From contig JH720307.1 of assembly GCA_000231825.2 (NCBI GenBank), forward strand, positions 680,389-744,388: a DNA stretch of 64,000 bases. Reading direction: 5' to 3'. The stretch is from Tetrahymena elliotti 4EA. Taxonomy: Eukaryota > Ciliophora > Oligohymenophorea > Hymenostomatida > Tetrahymenidae. A program made the translations under genes and the position numbers. Positions within the stretch are counted from its first letter, which is position 1, and each line of letters starts with the position of its first letter. A model generated the notes under the pieces. It was not told the DNA's origin and searched no databases. It saw nothing but the letters and a program-made list of their open reading frames with translations. Positions 27,786-39,932 of the stretch are shown here, piece by piece.

Positions 27786-28607
27786 AAATATGCTATTAAT
27801 TTAACTTTTCCTTAATTTTGTTTATTTTATAGTTGGGATGAGACTATTTTTTACTATTTGCTCTTCAGTTGTTTCAGCTTTTCAATTTCTATTTTAAAAT
27901 TTAGAGAGAGATATTTAAAACAAATCAATTTTCTTTCAAATTTGCTTCTTTTATCTATATAAATAAGGCAGATAGCTGTTTTTAGTGATAATTTCAAAAC
28001 TAATTCTAATGCTTTTTTAGTGAGAAGCTCTCTCAAGTGGGTTATGGTCTATACTTTAACTTACTATCTATCAAATATTATTGATTTTTTGAAAACTAAA
28101 TTGGTAGGGAGTGCTCTCTAAATTAATTGTATTAATTTGATTTTGTTTTTGTTTAGTTTGAATATATATTATCAATCTAATTAAAAGCTTGCTCAACACA
28201 AAGAATATCTCAAGCTAATTGCTATAAGATTTTAGTTTGTAAACAATTTGTTTAATTAAAACACTCAAAATCAAACAAACAAACAAACAAATAAATTAAT
28301 AATTGCTTTAATTGAAATTTGATTTTATTATTATATTGAATTACTATTAATTTCTCATGGGCAATCAATCATTTTTTATTGATAAGTATGAATTCAAGGA
28401 TTCCATATAATACACAAGATCAATTAATAAATAAATAAAAGGGCATTCAAAAACCACTTAGAAATACTTATTAATATAAAACTTAAATTAATCAAAAAGT
28501 ATGTCTATTTTTTGAATTTTAAATAAAATACAAAAGATTAATGAGTGAGGATTCTGATTTTAAATGAAAAGAAAGATTGATTCATTAATAACACTCACTT
28601 ATATTTT
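27786..28607. other. Intergenic DNA with an open minus-strand stretch and a short tandem repeat
   Basis: On the minus strand 27854-28036 reads as a charged peptide (MRELLTKKALELVLKLSLKT), but it has no clean splice into the N-rich gene and no evident independent start. It is probably leader sequence. A (CAAA)n run lies at 28272-28290. The rest is AT-rich. Confidence 0.4.
28272..28290 (+). repeat. (CAAA)n tetranucleotide repeat
   Basis: About four and a half perfect tandem copies of CAAA in an intergenic stretch. This is ordinary slippage-type sequence with no associated gene. Confidence 0.8.
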
Positions 28608-28919
28608 TCAATTTACTGAGTTAAATAGATGATTAAAAACAATTCTGCTTATAATATTAATAAAAGATTCTTTTTTTTTAAAGACACAAAGTTAATTTTT
28701 CTTCAGCAAATTTTTATCTTTTCCAAAAATTTTCAAAAAAAAGAAGTTGTTAAGATTTATGACTGAATTCAAAAAATAATACAGATTTTCCTCAATATTT
28801 TAATTATTTTCTCTTCTTTCTTATTTTTTATTTGATTAGGAGGATTTGATGCTTTGAATTTAAACTTGATTGGTTTTTTTAAAAAGTGTATGTATATCGT
28901 TCACTCCTTCTTCACTCAT
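28608..28919 (-). CDS. Possible small hypothetical gene (103-codon frame)
   Basis: On the minus strand a frame from ATG at 28919 reads MSEEGVNDIHTLFKKTNQ, continues QSIKSSQSNKKQERRE and stays open to TGA at 28608. The residues before the ATG also look coding (GGKGFIELKVILWKKNYVNA, back to about 28980), so the true start may be further upstream through an exon I could not define. The second half is more A/T-driven. The local GC rise over 28840-28990 supports a real exon. No family is recognised, and a decayed gene fragment is an alternative. Confidence 0.33.
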
Positions 28920-30077
28920 AGCATTAACATAATTCTTTTTCCATAGTATTACTTTTAATTCAATGAACCCTTTGCCTCCATTTAATTTTTAAATTAAAGG
29001 TAAAAATTAATTGATCCATATTAATTAGAATTTTGATTATCAAACATTTTATATTTATTTTGAAAAAATCCTTTTAATATGTTTTAAAAAAATTGTTTAT
29101 TTTATTTAAGTTCAACATTACTTTTTTCAATTTCTTATTATTTTTTTATCATCTTTTTATAAAAATTATTTAAATTATTTTTTAAATATTTTGAAAATTT
29201 TATGAGGTCTATTTACTGAAAATATTTTATTTATCTCAAGAGGTAATATTACCCTTAAACATTAATTAATAATAATCATCAATTCTACTGAAAAATATTT
29301 TAAGAAAAAATTAAAAAATAATTTACTGAAAAAATGATTAATAATTTTTTAATGAGCTTATTCTTATTGGATGATAAAGAATAAATATGTTTAAAGGGCT
29401 AGCATAAAATAGGAATATAAATAAAGATAAACAAAAATAAATGTAAATGAATTAAATAACTTTGATTGCTGACAAGATTCTACTCGAAAATGATTGATAT
29501 TAATTAGCTGATAGGGATATCAGCTTTTAAAAATAGAAAAGTAGTATGTGAATAAAAAGAATTTTAGAATGTAAAATAAAGCATTATTTATATATTAGAG
29601 AAGAATTATTAAAATAAAATATAATTCCTATTCATTAAAATTCAGTTTTTAATATCAAATTTACGCTAAAATAAATAGTGAATAAAAAGCCTAAATAAAG
29701 TTTACTGAGTTTTGTTGTTATAAATAAGAAAAAAAGCCTTTCATCTGACAAAACAAGCACCATAAAGATAGCAAATAGAATTAATATATTTAGATTTCAT
29801 ATTTCAATTAATAGCCTATTCATTATTTAGTATTTGTTGTAGATATATCAAGGATTTAAGTAAATTTATATTTAAAGAAATTATCATTTTTGATCAACTC
29901 ATAAAGCAATAATGAAGAGAGATAATCGATCATCAGCTAAAACATTTACAGTAATTTTTTCTTAAATTATTTAATTTTCAAAAGGCAATCCAAATTATTT
30001 TTCATCAAATCTTAAAAGTTATTTTTTGAAAGAAAGCTCTATTTCTATTTTTAAATCTTTATTTACATCTTCTTTGC
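28920..30077. other. Intergenic DNA upstream of the WDR20-like gene
   Basis: The left 70 nt may belong to a small minus-strand gene. The remainder is A/T tracts with no convincing coding region, RNA gene or repeat. Confidence 0.5.
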
Positions 30078-32153
30078 ATGGATTAAATTAAATATATGAT
30101 CGATTTAAGTGAAAATTAGCATGAAATTACATAGCTTTGCAATAAAAAATTTAAAATTAAAAGAAAAAACTAAAAAGAGGAATATTAGATATAAAAATAG
30201 ATTTACATATTTCTTTTTAATATAAAATAATAGTTGTAGACAAATTATAGTGATATATCTAAGAAAAATTTTTGTGAATTCATAGTAAATGTAAATACTT
30301 CTGCAGAGAAAAATTGGCCTAATTTTTCATTAAGTTCAGTATGCAAAATATATAATCCAGAATAATCTAGCGAAACGACTGTTTCCAATTATAAACATGG
30401 GAAAATGTCTATAGAAAATTAAAGTTAGTTTATGAAAAGTCAGGGGAAGATGTCCAATTTTGAGTAGGAAGAGGCATAAGATATAATGGATGATTAAGAA
30501 AAAGATAATTATTTAGTAGCCCTCAAAACAGAAAAAACTATTGCTATTATTTTACTGTTTAAAAGTACAGCTAAGTTATTAGGAACTATTGAAATTTCTG
30601 AAAAATTTATTTAAAAAAAGAATATATGCTATCACTCTTTTGTCTATAATAAGATTCAAGATAACAGTTATTTGCAAGAAAATATAAGGATGTTGCAAAC
30701 CAAATCTAATGTTAGCTCATAAAGATAGTCACTTTACCAAAACAATCAAGATCAATAGGAATAAATTGCAACATCAAACTTTTCAAATTCCTAGCTTATA
30801 CCTGAAAGTCCTGATATTTACATTTGCTTTTAGACTGGTTATATTTTAGTTATGAATAGTCTAACTAGCCACTTTCTTTACAACTTTAATAATGCTAACG
30901 AAAAAGGTGATCAAGTATGGCATTAAAGAAAAATAACAAAAATATGCACAATGCCTGATTAAAAGAGTTTTTTAGTCTTATTTTCTGACTCAGTTATTAT
31001 GCAATATAGCTTGAATTCTAAATCTGAAAATCATGCTTTTTAGGAAGAAATCGTTAAGTAATTAGAATCTGTTTCCTTTTAGCCTAAGAAATTCGGTTAA
31101 TCAATACAACGTAAGAGTTATGGTACTTATTAATATTCTTCTATTAGTGATAAAGATTTTGTTGGATTTGCTTGTTATTATAATGATGAGGATACTTTTT
31201 GTGGCCCTCATAAATTTTTCAAATTTAAATGTCCTTCTATAAGTGATTTTGCTATCCTTCCATACTAGCATCCTCTCTATAAATTAGTAAATGGCAAATA
31301 CTCAAAAGAGCCTCTATTAATTGCCTTCTCTGGCTTAGATGGTTTATTGAGAGTAGTAGATCTTATTAATTTTTAAGCTGTTTATTGCTTTAAAAATAAC
31401 TATGGAGGTATTCATTCTTTTTCCTTTGAGAAAAATGATAGTCCTCTTATTAGCTTGTCTTGTTAAGATGATTCTGTTATACTTTTAAACACACGTCTGA
31501 ACACCTACATAAGAATAATTGGTCATATAAGTTTTGTTTCTTACAGTATATTTACTCATATATCAAATGACTTAATCAGGATAACTGCAGGAAGCTATGA
31601 TGGTAATATTTCGATTGCAGAAATACTCAGAAGAGATATAGATAATCCTGAAAATTAAGATGTTAACACAGAAAGATATTTACCAATTAAAGTTAAATAT
31701 TTGAGTAATGAAGCTCATGTGATTAAAGCCAATCACATGTAAAGAATTAATGAAGAAGGTATTGCTTTTGTATTAGGATTTTCAGAATACTTTATTTCAA
31801 GTGCATTTGATGGATGCGCCACAATATTTAGATATTAAGAAAAAACTGAAGAAATGATGAAATTGGAAAATGATAGTAATTAAGAAGGGTCTTCAAGCTA
31901 AACGGATTCATAAAACTAAGTACAATAAAGAAGCTAATCAAATAGTTAAAGTTCATAATCAAAATATTAAAATTAAGAAAGTTATCTTCGTAGGTAAAAA
32001 GAAAGTTATTAAAATAATAATGACTATCCTCCTCAAAAGTATAATGTTTAAAAAGGAACTCGCAATGATAAAAACTTTGAAGAAGAGTAACCAAAATAGT
32101 AATACTAATAAGAATACAGAAAACATAGTCATTAAGATTTTAGATAAAATTGA
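30078..32153 (+). CDS. WD-repeat protein resembling WDR20/CreC
   Basis: One uninterrupted frame of 691 residues from ATG at 30078 (an in-frame TGA lies 51 nt upstream). The N-terminal ~110 residues are charged. From about residue 115 there are WD-type blades: KICTMPDQKSFLVLFSDSV, LIAFSGLDGLLRVVDLI, HSFSFEKNDSPLISLSCQDD, GHISFVSYSIF and RITAGSYDGNISIAEILR. The order and content (a 'DGxLRVxD' blade, then a YGGIHSFSF blade, then a GH...VSYSIF blade) parallel WDR20, which in animals and fungi (CreC) activates the deubiquitinases USP12/USP46. That partnership is inferred from family resemblance. The C-terminal ~100 residues are very Q/S-rich. There are no membrane segments. The start could be either ATG 30078 or 30096. 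Confidence 0.78.
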
Positions 32154-32531
32154 AATAAAATACTTATTAGCTAAATTAATTATTAGATCCATTTTAAAAT
32201 CCAATATATGTAATCATATTATATTTATGTCTGTCTCTCTTTCTTTAGTTAGTTAAAATTACATTTCTTCTATTTTCAAAAACAATTTTTTTTTGATTTA
32301 TATTTAATCTACATGATATTTCTAAAAAAAATACCTATAAAGAGATTTTCAAAATAAAAAATAATTTGGAGATCAGGTTCAAGAAATTACAAACATTTTA
32401 AAAATAAACAAAAGAGTGTAAAGATTTTTATGAAGTATGGTTATACAAATTAATCAAAACAAGTAAAAGTATTTAAAATTATTTGTTAAAGCATGTATAG
32501 AAATAATATTTTAATTAATTATTAAACAAAA
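32154..32531. other. Intergenic DNA between convergent genes
   Basis: About 380 nt of AT-rich sequence between two facing stop codons. No structure was noticed apart from homopolymer runs. Confidence 0.5.
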
Positions 32532-35121
32532 TCAAGATTACTTAACCCAGCTTCCATTGCTGAAAGCTACAACTTTTTAAGTATTTTTTTGTTCCATAGT
32601 TGTTAATACTCTACCATTATAACAATAAGAGAGACCTTTTATAGAAGTATTAAATAATTCCACTGGGTTTCTACCAAGCCCAACAGAGAACTGCAAGGCT
32701 TAGCTTTCGCTTTTTAGTGTAAGTATAAAATTATTTGGCAGAGACTTTTATTAATCATAAACTTAATCCCTTGATGTTTCATCACCACCAAATACAATTA
32801 TTGATCCACTGTCATTTATTTATGCAACACCACAAGAAGGTCTAATTAAGAATTCAGAATAAAGCAATCCAGATTCATGGGAAAGCATGACTTCTCTCCA
32901 TTAATCAAACATAGGCTCGTAATACTAAATTAGATTGATTTTTGGTTAAACAGCTACACTAAAAGCTATAATATATTTATTTTTATAAACGCAAACACCC
33001 ATTTAAGCACTTTGACCTATCATTGGTGCAATTTTAACCCATTCTAAATAAAAAATATTTAATTTTAATAAAATAATTATTCAAAAATTAAAAAATTTAA
33101 TTTACATCTATCAGATAAGTTAAGGCGTTCACATTTATCAAGAAGTTAATGTTATTAATCAAAACCACCCAATGCATATAGAGCATTATTTAAGTAAACT
33201 AGTCCATGGAGGAATCTTGGTACCATCATATTAGGTTTCTTTTCTAGAGTTCTATACTTAAAATCTACTTTATAGCATTCACTCCACACCTACATAGATT
33301 AAGGATCAATACCACCACATAAGTAAACATCACTTTTAATTATTTAAAATATTTTATTAAACAATAATTTTCTTTTAATAGATAATTTTACCCTTATGGT
33401 GTAATTACAGTTTAATGGTCATTAGGAATCTTAAACGAGATATCTAATTCAATCTTTTACCATCTAACATTTACTATTTAATTGTCGTTTACAATTGTAT
33501 TTAGGTCTATAAAGTATAATTCATTTGTTCCAGGTTAGAAATAGTAAATATATTTTTAATGACAGAACTAATCAAAGTAGTTCTTATTTACTATTGTCCT
33601 TGGGTTGAATGACTAATTCATAGAAGATTGTTAAGGAGCAGCTGTATTTTAATCTAGATATAAAACAAAATGTTTAAACTTTTTAAGAATTGTTAATTCA
33701 TTTACTCGGGAACTCTTATTTAGAGAAGCTTCCCAAAAAATCAGAATTTGGGCTTGGCTTAGAAGGGATTGGAACAGATTTTGGTATTTCTTGTTGAAGA
33801 TCTTACTGTCTCTAAACTGGGACAGGATTATTTTCATTCACTAAATTTTTTAATATTTTTAAATTTTGATTAAATTAAATTACAAATTACAATAAGGATT
33901 TTAAGATTATTGGACAGCTCTTGATTAATCCTAAGGAGGTAAAACATTATATTTGGTAGCCTTTATAGGACTATTGTTAATTGACATGTCAAATGGAACT
34001 GCACGATTGTTTTATTGAGGATTAGCTATTATGTTTTAAGCAGATTTAATCAATTAATTTTAATAAGTTTTGTTATTTTAATTTGCATTAATTGGTTATT
34101 GAGGAGCAAACTGCTACTATTAAGGATTTTCATTCAACTTAGATTGATAAAGAGTATTTTAAGGTTAATTGTAATTTGTAGCAGTGTATGGATTCTTATC
34201 TTCAAAATTGAAATTTAAATCGTCTTCATCATAAAAGATTTCAGAATTTTTAATACTAGCAAACTTGGCTAATTCAACATTCATATTGTAAAGCTTGCTA
34301 TCATCTGTAAAGATATCTACGCTCTTCTTTGAAATAAGTTGAATAAATTATTCACATTCTTAATGATAGTGAGCACTTTCATCAAAGAAGTTTTCACTTA
34401 ACAAACGGAGAATATATTTAAGATATTTAGGTCCATCTAACTTTTATTTGATAGAGTGCAATTCTTAGTGCTTTTATTGAGCAAATCCTTCAGCCATATT
34501 AAGTTCCTTCTCGAAATGAGTTCTTTTGAAGTTTAATTGCTTTCCTAATTCGTTTTCTAAGTTCTCAAAATAGCTATCAATAACTTTGATCACCTTATTT
34601 TTTGCAAATAAAATCTTTTCAGCCAAATTAACTTAAATATTTTCTTTTTATTCTTTGGCCTCACGTAATTTTTTAAGATCAGATGCATACAATTCTTCTA
34701 ATTCTTAAACAGCTTCTTTACATTCAGTTTGTATTTTATCAATATTTTCTATTTCTACAGGCTAATTATTGCTCTCCCTGCTCTTTAAGTAGCTTGTAAT
34801 ACATTTTGGGCAAAGAGGCATAAGTGATTTCTTACAAAAATTAGTAATTATCATTTCAGGATGATAAATACATTGCTAACTAAAAATTTATTAAATGTTT
34901 TGAGCATTTTAATTCTACTAAGCCACCTATGTTAACCTAGAATGTGAAAGCTTGTTATTGTTTATAATTATATTCTATGGGGGTCGAAATTAGTTATTAG
35001 ACTAATTCAAATTGCTTTAAAATACTAGCTAAGTATTATTTGTGCTATTTTGTGCATTAGCTAAGTATGGATTCTACTAATAATTGTCAAATATTTTATT
35101 AGGACTATTATTTCTGCTCAT
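32532..35121 (-). CDS. B-box zinc finger, coiled-coil, kelch-repeat protein
   Basis: Five exons (introns 33841-33890, 33654-33705, 33333-33391, 33044-33105) give 788 residues. After an N/Q-rich start there is a B-box-like zinc-binding segment at about residues 84-107 (C84, H87, C96, C104, C107: QCIYHP...NFC...PLCPKC). A long helical coiled coil follows (about 125-260; EELYASDLKKLREAKEQKEN), then an N/Q linker. The C-terminal ~320 residues are a kelch-type propeller with blades ending in LYALGGFDQ and IIVFGGDETS. This RBCC-like plus kelch layout recurs in ciliate families. Kelch propellers bind proteins and B-box/coiled-coil regions mediate oligomerisation. No RING finger is visible, so E3 ligase activity is not supported. 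It is probably cytosolic. Confidence 0.9.
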
Positions 35122-36428
35122 TTTCAAAATAAAATTTTATTCTCAAATGCTTTATGAAACTAAATCTATTTAGCGTGATCGTTTTTGTCTGACGACTCTT
35201 TGGATTCCTATATCCTACAGTATGCTTTTTTTAAATTATGTCTTAATTTAATAAAACAAATAAAGTCTTAAATTTCTTAAATAATTTTTGATTTTGGTTT
35301 ATTGGAAGATTTTCTTGTTGATTCCGTTGCTTTTGTTCAGTTTTTATTTTATTTGTATTTTATAAATAAATAAATTTTTTTCATCACAAATACATGCAAA
35401 TCCAAATGAAAAAAAATTATTAATAATTTAATTTTCATTTTTTTTTGAATTAAATCTTCAAAGGACCAAACAAAAATAAAATCAATCTAAATAATTATTA
35501 GCTGGATTCAAATTTTTTTAATTTAAAATATTCCCTTTTCTGTATGGATATGAATGAATAAAGAAATGTTAAATAACAATTAAAAATATGCAAAAAACTA
35601 GCAAATTCAAATAGAAAAAATTAAACAATCTAATAATTGTATTTACATATTTTTCAATTGAAAAAAATGCTAATATAATAATTAAACCATTTAATATTAA
35701 TGAATTATTTTTTTTATTAAATTCTATCAAGAAAATGAAATTTATATAATAATTTTCCACAATTATTTTAACATGAATCATAAAAATTGTTCTTTCTTTC
35801 TAAAAAAATATTTTTATTATTTAGCATTTACTTTATTTTTATGATAAATATTAAATGTTTGAGTTTATTAATTATTACTAAGTACATAAAAAAGCAAAGC
35901 AAATAGATTAAAATAGCGAGGCTTGTATAGTGAAGATAAAGTTTAGGTTAAAAATTAATAATTTGAAATAATTCAAGAAGATGTAAAAAATACATAGATA
36001 TTTCTGATAGATAAGATAAAACTACAAGTTTGAAATATTATTTTTTCTACTCTATAATGCCGAGTGAAGAGTATTATAAGTGACTAAACTAATTTATGAT
36101 AGAAAATATATAAAGAAGTTCAAAAGAAATTACAAATAATAATTATTAAAGCTGTATTGTATCTATCACTATAAATTTTATTATGTTCTGATATACTTCT
36201 TATATCAATAATTTAAATAATTATCAGACTTTTTAGAATAGATAAAAACTAGCAGTTCTCTATGTTAAAAACAAAGAGGGAGCTAAGAATTTTGAATTAT
36301 ATTTGCACTGAATAAATAGAAATTAAATACATTTGAAGGATAAATCAAATAATAATTTCTAGATTAATTAAATTAATTAAATATTAAGTAAATAGTTATT
36401 TTGTCAGATAGTTATTAGTATTATCTCA
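35122..36428. other. Divergent intergenic region
   Basis: About 1.3 kb between two divergent genes, so both promoters should lie here. Next to the kelch gene, 35170-35225 is slightly GC-richer and is probably 5' leader. No coding or repeat feature was recognised in the rest. Confidence 0.5.
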
Positions 36429-38865
36429 ATGAATATTTTTATTAAATCTAAGCAAGGTAGAATCCTTCTTCTCCTACTCCTTCTTCTCCAAACTCTAAAT
36501 TTAGCAAATGGAGATGGAACGCTATGCAATTAAGTATTTAATTATGATGCTTATTTCTCTGTCTCTCTCCTCAAATCTACTAGTCATTATTCCTACAAGA
36601 TTTTTAACACCTAAGCAAGCTAGGGCAATTTTACATACAAGATCACAGATACTCTGACAAATGCAGCAACAGATCCCAATTTTAGTTCAATAGGTTACGA
36701 TTTAGTTTTTAATTTCTGCTCATACGTATCTTATTTAAGTACTGAAACTTCTTACTGCCCAACTTAAATGAATGCTTTACCATAAAGTACATATTCTATG
36801 CTAGTTAACCTTGACGCTTCTGGTAATAGTTATGGAAACAATTGCTAAAATTAAATAGTACCAACTTATTTAGCATCAGGTTCTAAATTTGACAATTATC
36901 ATTTTGAATTGATTGACAATGATAAGCCTCAAGATGGATTTATTTATTAGCAATATTTTCCACAACAAAGAGTTGTTTAAATAACCAATCCAGACAGCTC
37001 TATTACTAATTAAGTATAAAGCTACAATAATAGTATTACCTATATCATCAGATGTGATAAAAGCGAAACCTAAACTCTCAACATAAAAGGATGGAAATAT
37101 ATAAGTAATACAACATATTATGGTTTCTTTGTAGAGGCCACCTCTAAATATGGATGCCCTACTTTATAATTATCAAAACTATGGGAAATTCTCTCAGATA
37201 ACTCTGTAATTAAATAATTATTTACATTCTTCTTTTTTTAATAGAAAAGCAACTTGAAATTTATGCTAAAATGTTTAATTTTTAAAATAGATTTTTGAAT
37301 ATTTCTGTGCTTTATTAACAAACAATCCTTTAAAATTAAATTAATTTTATTTTATTTTGTTAATTAGATTATTTTTACAATCGCAATGATTCTTTTAGGA
37401 GCTGCATTATGCTTCTTTGGACTGAAGCTTTATAAGCCTACTTTATTCATCATAGGTTATATTACTGGTTTTGGTGGTATTGTTGCTATAATGGGTGAAT
37501 TTGTTATCAGATATGACAGCGATTCAATTATGGCTTATGCCTGTTTGATTATTGCAGTATTGTTTGGTGTACTTACAGGCTATCTTACTGTATCACTTCC
37601 AAAGGTAGGATTTTTTGCTTTGGGAATGTGGCTTGGTATTGTATTAGCTCTTCTTTTTAACAATGCTTTCCTTTATAAAATACAAGTAGATAATTAGTTT
37701 GTAGTTCTTTGGATCACTATTGGTGTTTTAGCTATAATTATGGGACTTATGAGTTTCTTTTTCTATAGACATTGTGTTATGGTTTGTACTGGTTTTATAG
37801 GCTCATATTGTCTTATCCGTCCTTTTGGTTGGATTTTAGGCGACTTCCCTAATGAACTTTAAATTGCTCAAGAATTAAAATATGGTCAAATTTCTTCCGT
37901 ACCTAACTTATTTTACTTGTACTTTGCTCTCATTTTGCTTATTGGAGCTATAGGTATTAAATTTTAGTACAGTATGTACTTCTCTCGTAGACAATAAGAA
38001 GAAGAAAATGATCTTTAACTTTATCTTGCTGACCCTGATTTTATTGATATGAATAAATCTTTGTTAGATAAAAATGATGAAGATTTAACAGTTAAAGAGA
38101 AAAAAACAAAAGAAAAGCTTATCCGTATGCAAAAAAATGTAGAAAAAGAAAAGCAGAGATAAGAAAAATTTATGAGAAGAGCTGATAGATTAAAAAGACG
38201 AGAAAAAGGTGAAGAAGTTAGTGATGATTCTGAAGATTCTGAAGATGATGAAGATAATGACTCTGATAATAGTGATTAAGAAAAAGGACGTAAGTCAAAA
38301 AGATCAAGATCAAAATCAAAGGATTTAGAATTATTTGGAGCAATCAATAAAACTTCATCTAAAAGAAAATCAAAAGTTAAATCAATAAAAAAATAAAATT
38401 CTAACTCATCAAATGAAGATTAGTAATATGGTGATGATCATGTAGTTGAAAAATAGGACAACAAGAAGTTTTCTAATTTGGTAAGGATTTTATTCTTTAT
38501 TTAATTTAAACCAATAAAATTTTACAAAAACATAAATTAACTCATTATAAAATTTAATAAAATAGTTTGCAGGAATAAAAAAGAATAAGAAACTTGATTA
38601 AGATGAAGAAAAAGGCATTGAAATGGATGATTTAAGTGAAAATAGCTATCAAGAACCTGTTACAAGCAAAAAAACTAAAGAATAATCTAAAAAGTAGACT
38701 AAGAATGACTCAGATAATGATTATAACAATAATTTTAATAACAATAATTCAGATAAAGAGAAGTCAGAAAATTCTGATCATTCTGATTCTGATAACGATA
38801 AAAAAAAGAAGAAAAGTGCCAAAGATATTGCTAAACTTGCTAAATCCTAAAAAAAGAAAAAATGA
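36429..38865 (+). CDS. TM7SF3-like seven-helix membrane protein (DUF4203)
   Basis: Three exons (introns 37206-37367 and 38481-38565) give 729 residues. A signal peptide (RILLLLLLLLQTLNLANG) leads a ~235-residue lumenal/extracellular domain with scattered cysteines. Then come seven hydrophobic helices, starting with IIFTIAMILLGAALCFFG and ending with FYLYFALILLIGAIGIKF, rich in small residues like the DUF4203 domain shared by TM7SF3 and TMEM198. Signal peptide, lumenal domain and seven helices together match TM7SF3 best. The C-terminal ~290 residues are highly charged cytosolic tail: K/E-rich helix, S/D clusters and a lysine-rich end. In mammals TM7SF3 is linked to survival and ER stress; nothing here confirms that role. 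The second intron's 3' end was set by reading frame. Confidence 0.88.
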
Positions 38866-39932
38866 ATAATAAATTTTTAGAACTAACATATTTTAACATT
38901 TTTTCTTATTTCTATGAAAGGCTCATTTTTAACAAAAATCTTGTTAAGAATTAATTCTTTAATGTAATATATTTTTTGCTTTGATTAACTAATAATAATC
39001 TTAATAATGTTTTATTTGTGATCAATCAACAAATTAATAAATCAAAAATTATTTAGTGTATTTTCTTTCAAGTAAAACTTAAATTTAAACTCTCAAATAG
39101 TCTTTTTTTAAAAATTATAATTTAAATTATTTTTTTAACAAATCTAAATTTAAATGCTAAAATAAATAATATTTACATGAGTAGTTAATTGTTTTATTCT
39201 CAAATTTCAAAAATATTTAAATCACTTTTGCTTTTAATTTAATTTTTTTAATTTATTATGAGTAATTAATACTATTAACTTATTCAACATTTAAATTTTT
39301 ATAGATTAATTCACAAAAATCTTTAGTAAATCAATCAAAAAAATAAATCGAATATTTTTTCTCTTCTTTCAATTTTAAATGAATGTAAATATATAAAAAA
39401 ATCAAAATAATTTTTTGAAACAAAAGCTTGAAAAAAAAAGAAACAAATTTTGATCAGAAAAAGTTCAAAATATTTTTATGCATTTTAATGATACATTTTG
39501 GAAGAATATTTTTTATCAAAATTGACTTAAAATAAATACATATCAATTATATTGATTAAAATAGAAATATTTCTACTTTTTAAATATTTGAAAAAGTTTA
39601 AAACAAGATTTATTTTTAATCTTTAAAAATCTGATTTTTTTTTTATAAATTGATTTTTTTTATGTTTGATAAATATGAAAAAGTAATATTAGAACTTATT
39701 TGTTTGGTTTGATGAAAATAAATTTAATAGCAATTTGTTTTTTGAATATTTACCATTCCTTTAAATATTGGTGGTATCAATCAAGTTACTTTGCTTCTTT
39801 ATATTTAATTTAATAACTAATATAATACTAAATTATTTATTAACTTTTTGCAAATTATTTTTTTTATTTATATTCAGTATTACAAAAGATATAAAAAGTC
39901 TTGAGGAAACATTTTAAATACTATTAATTCAA
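38866..39932. other. AT-rich intergenic DNA between tandem genes
   Basis: About 1 kb of A/T tracts with several poly-T runs near 39640. No coding signal, RNA gene or repeat array was seen. The promoter of the coiled-coil gene starting at 39933 is presumably at the right end. Confidence 0.55.

Noticed and set aside
27854..28036. Minus-strand peptide just upstream of the N-rich gene as its first exon
   Set aside because: No splice-site pair joins it in frame to the ATG at 27785, and no start codon precedes it in frame; leader sequence is simpler.
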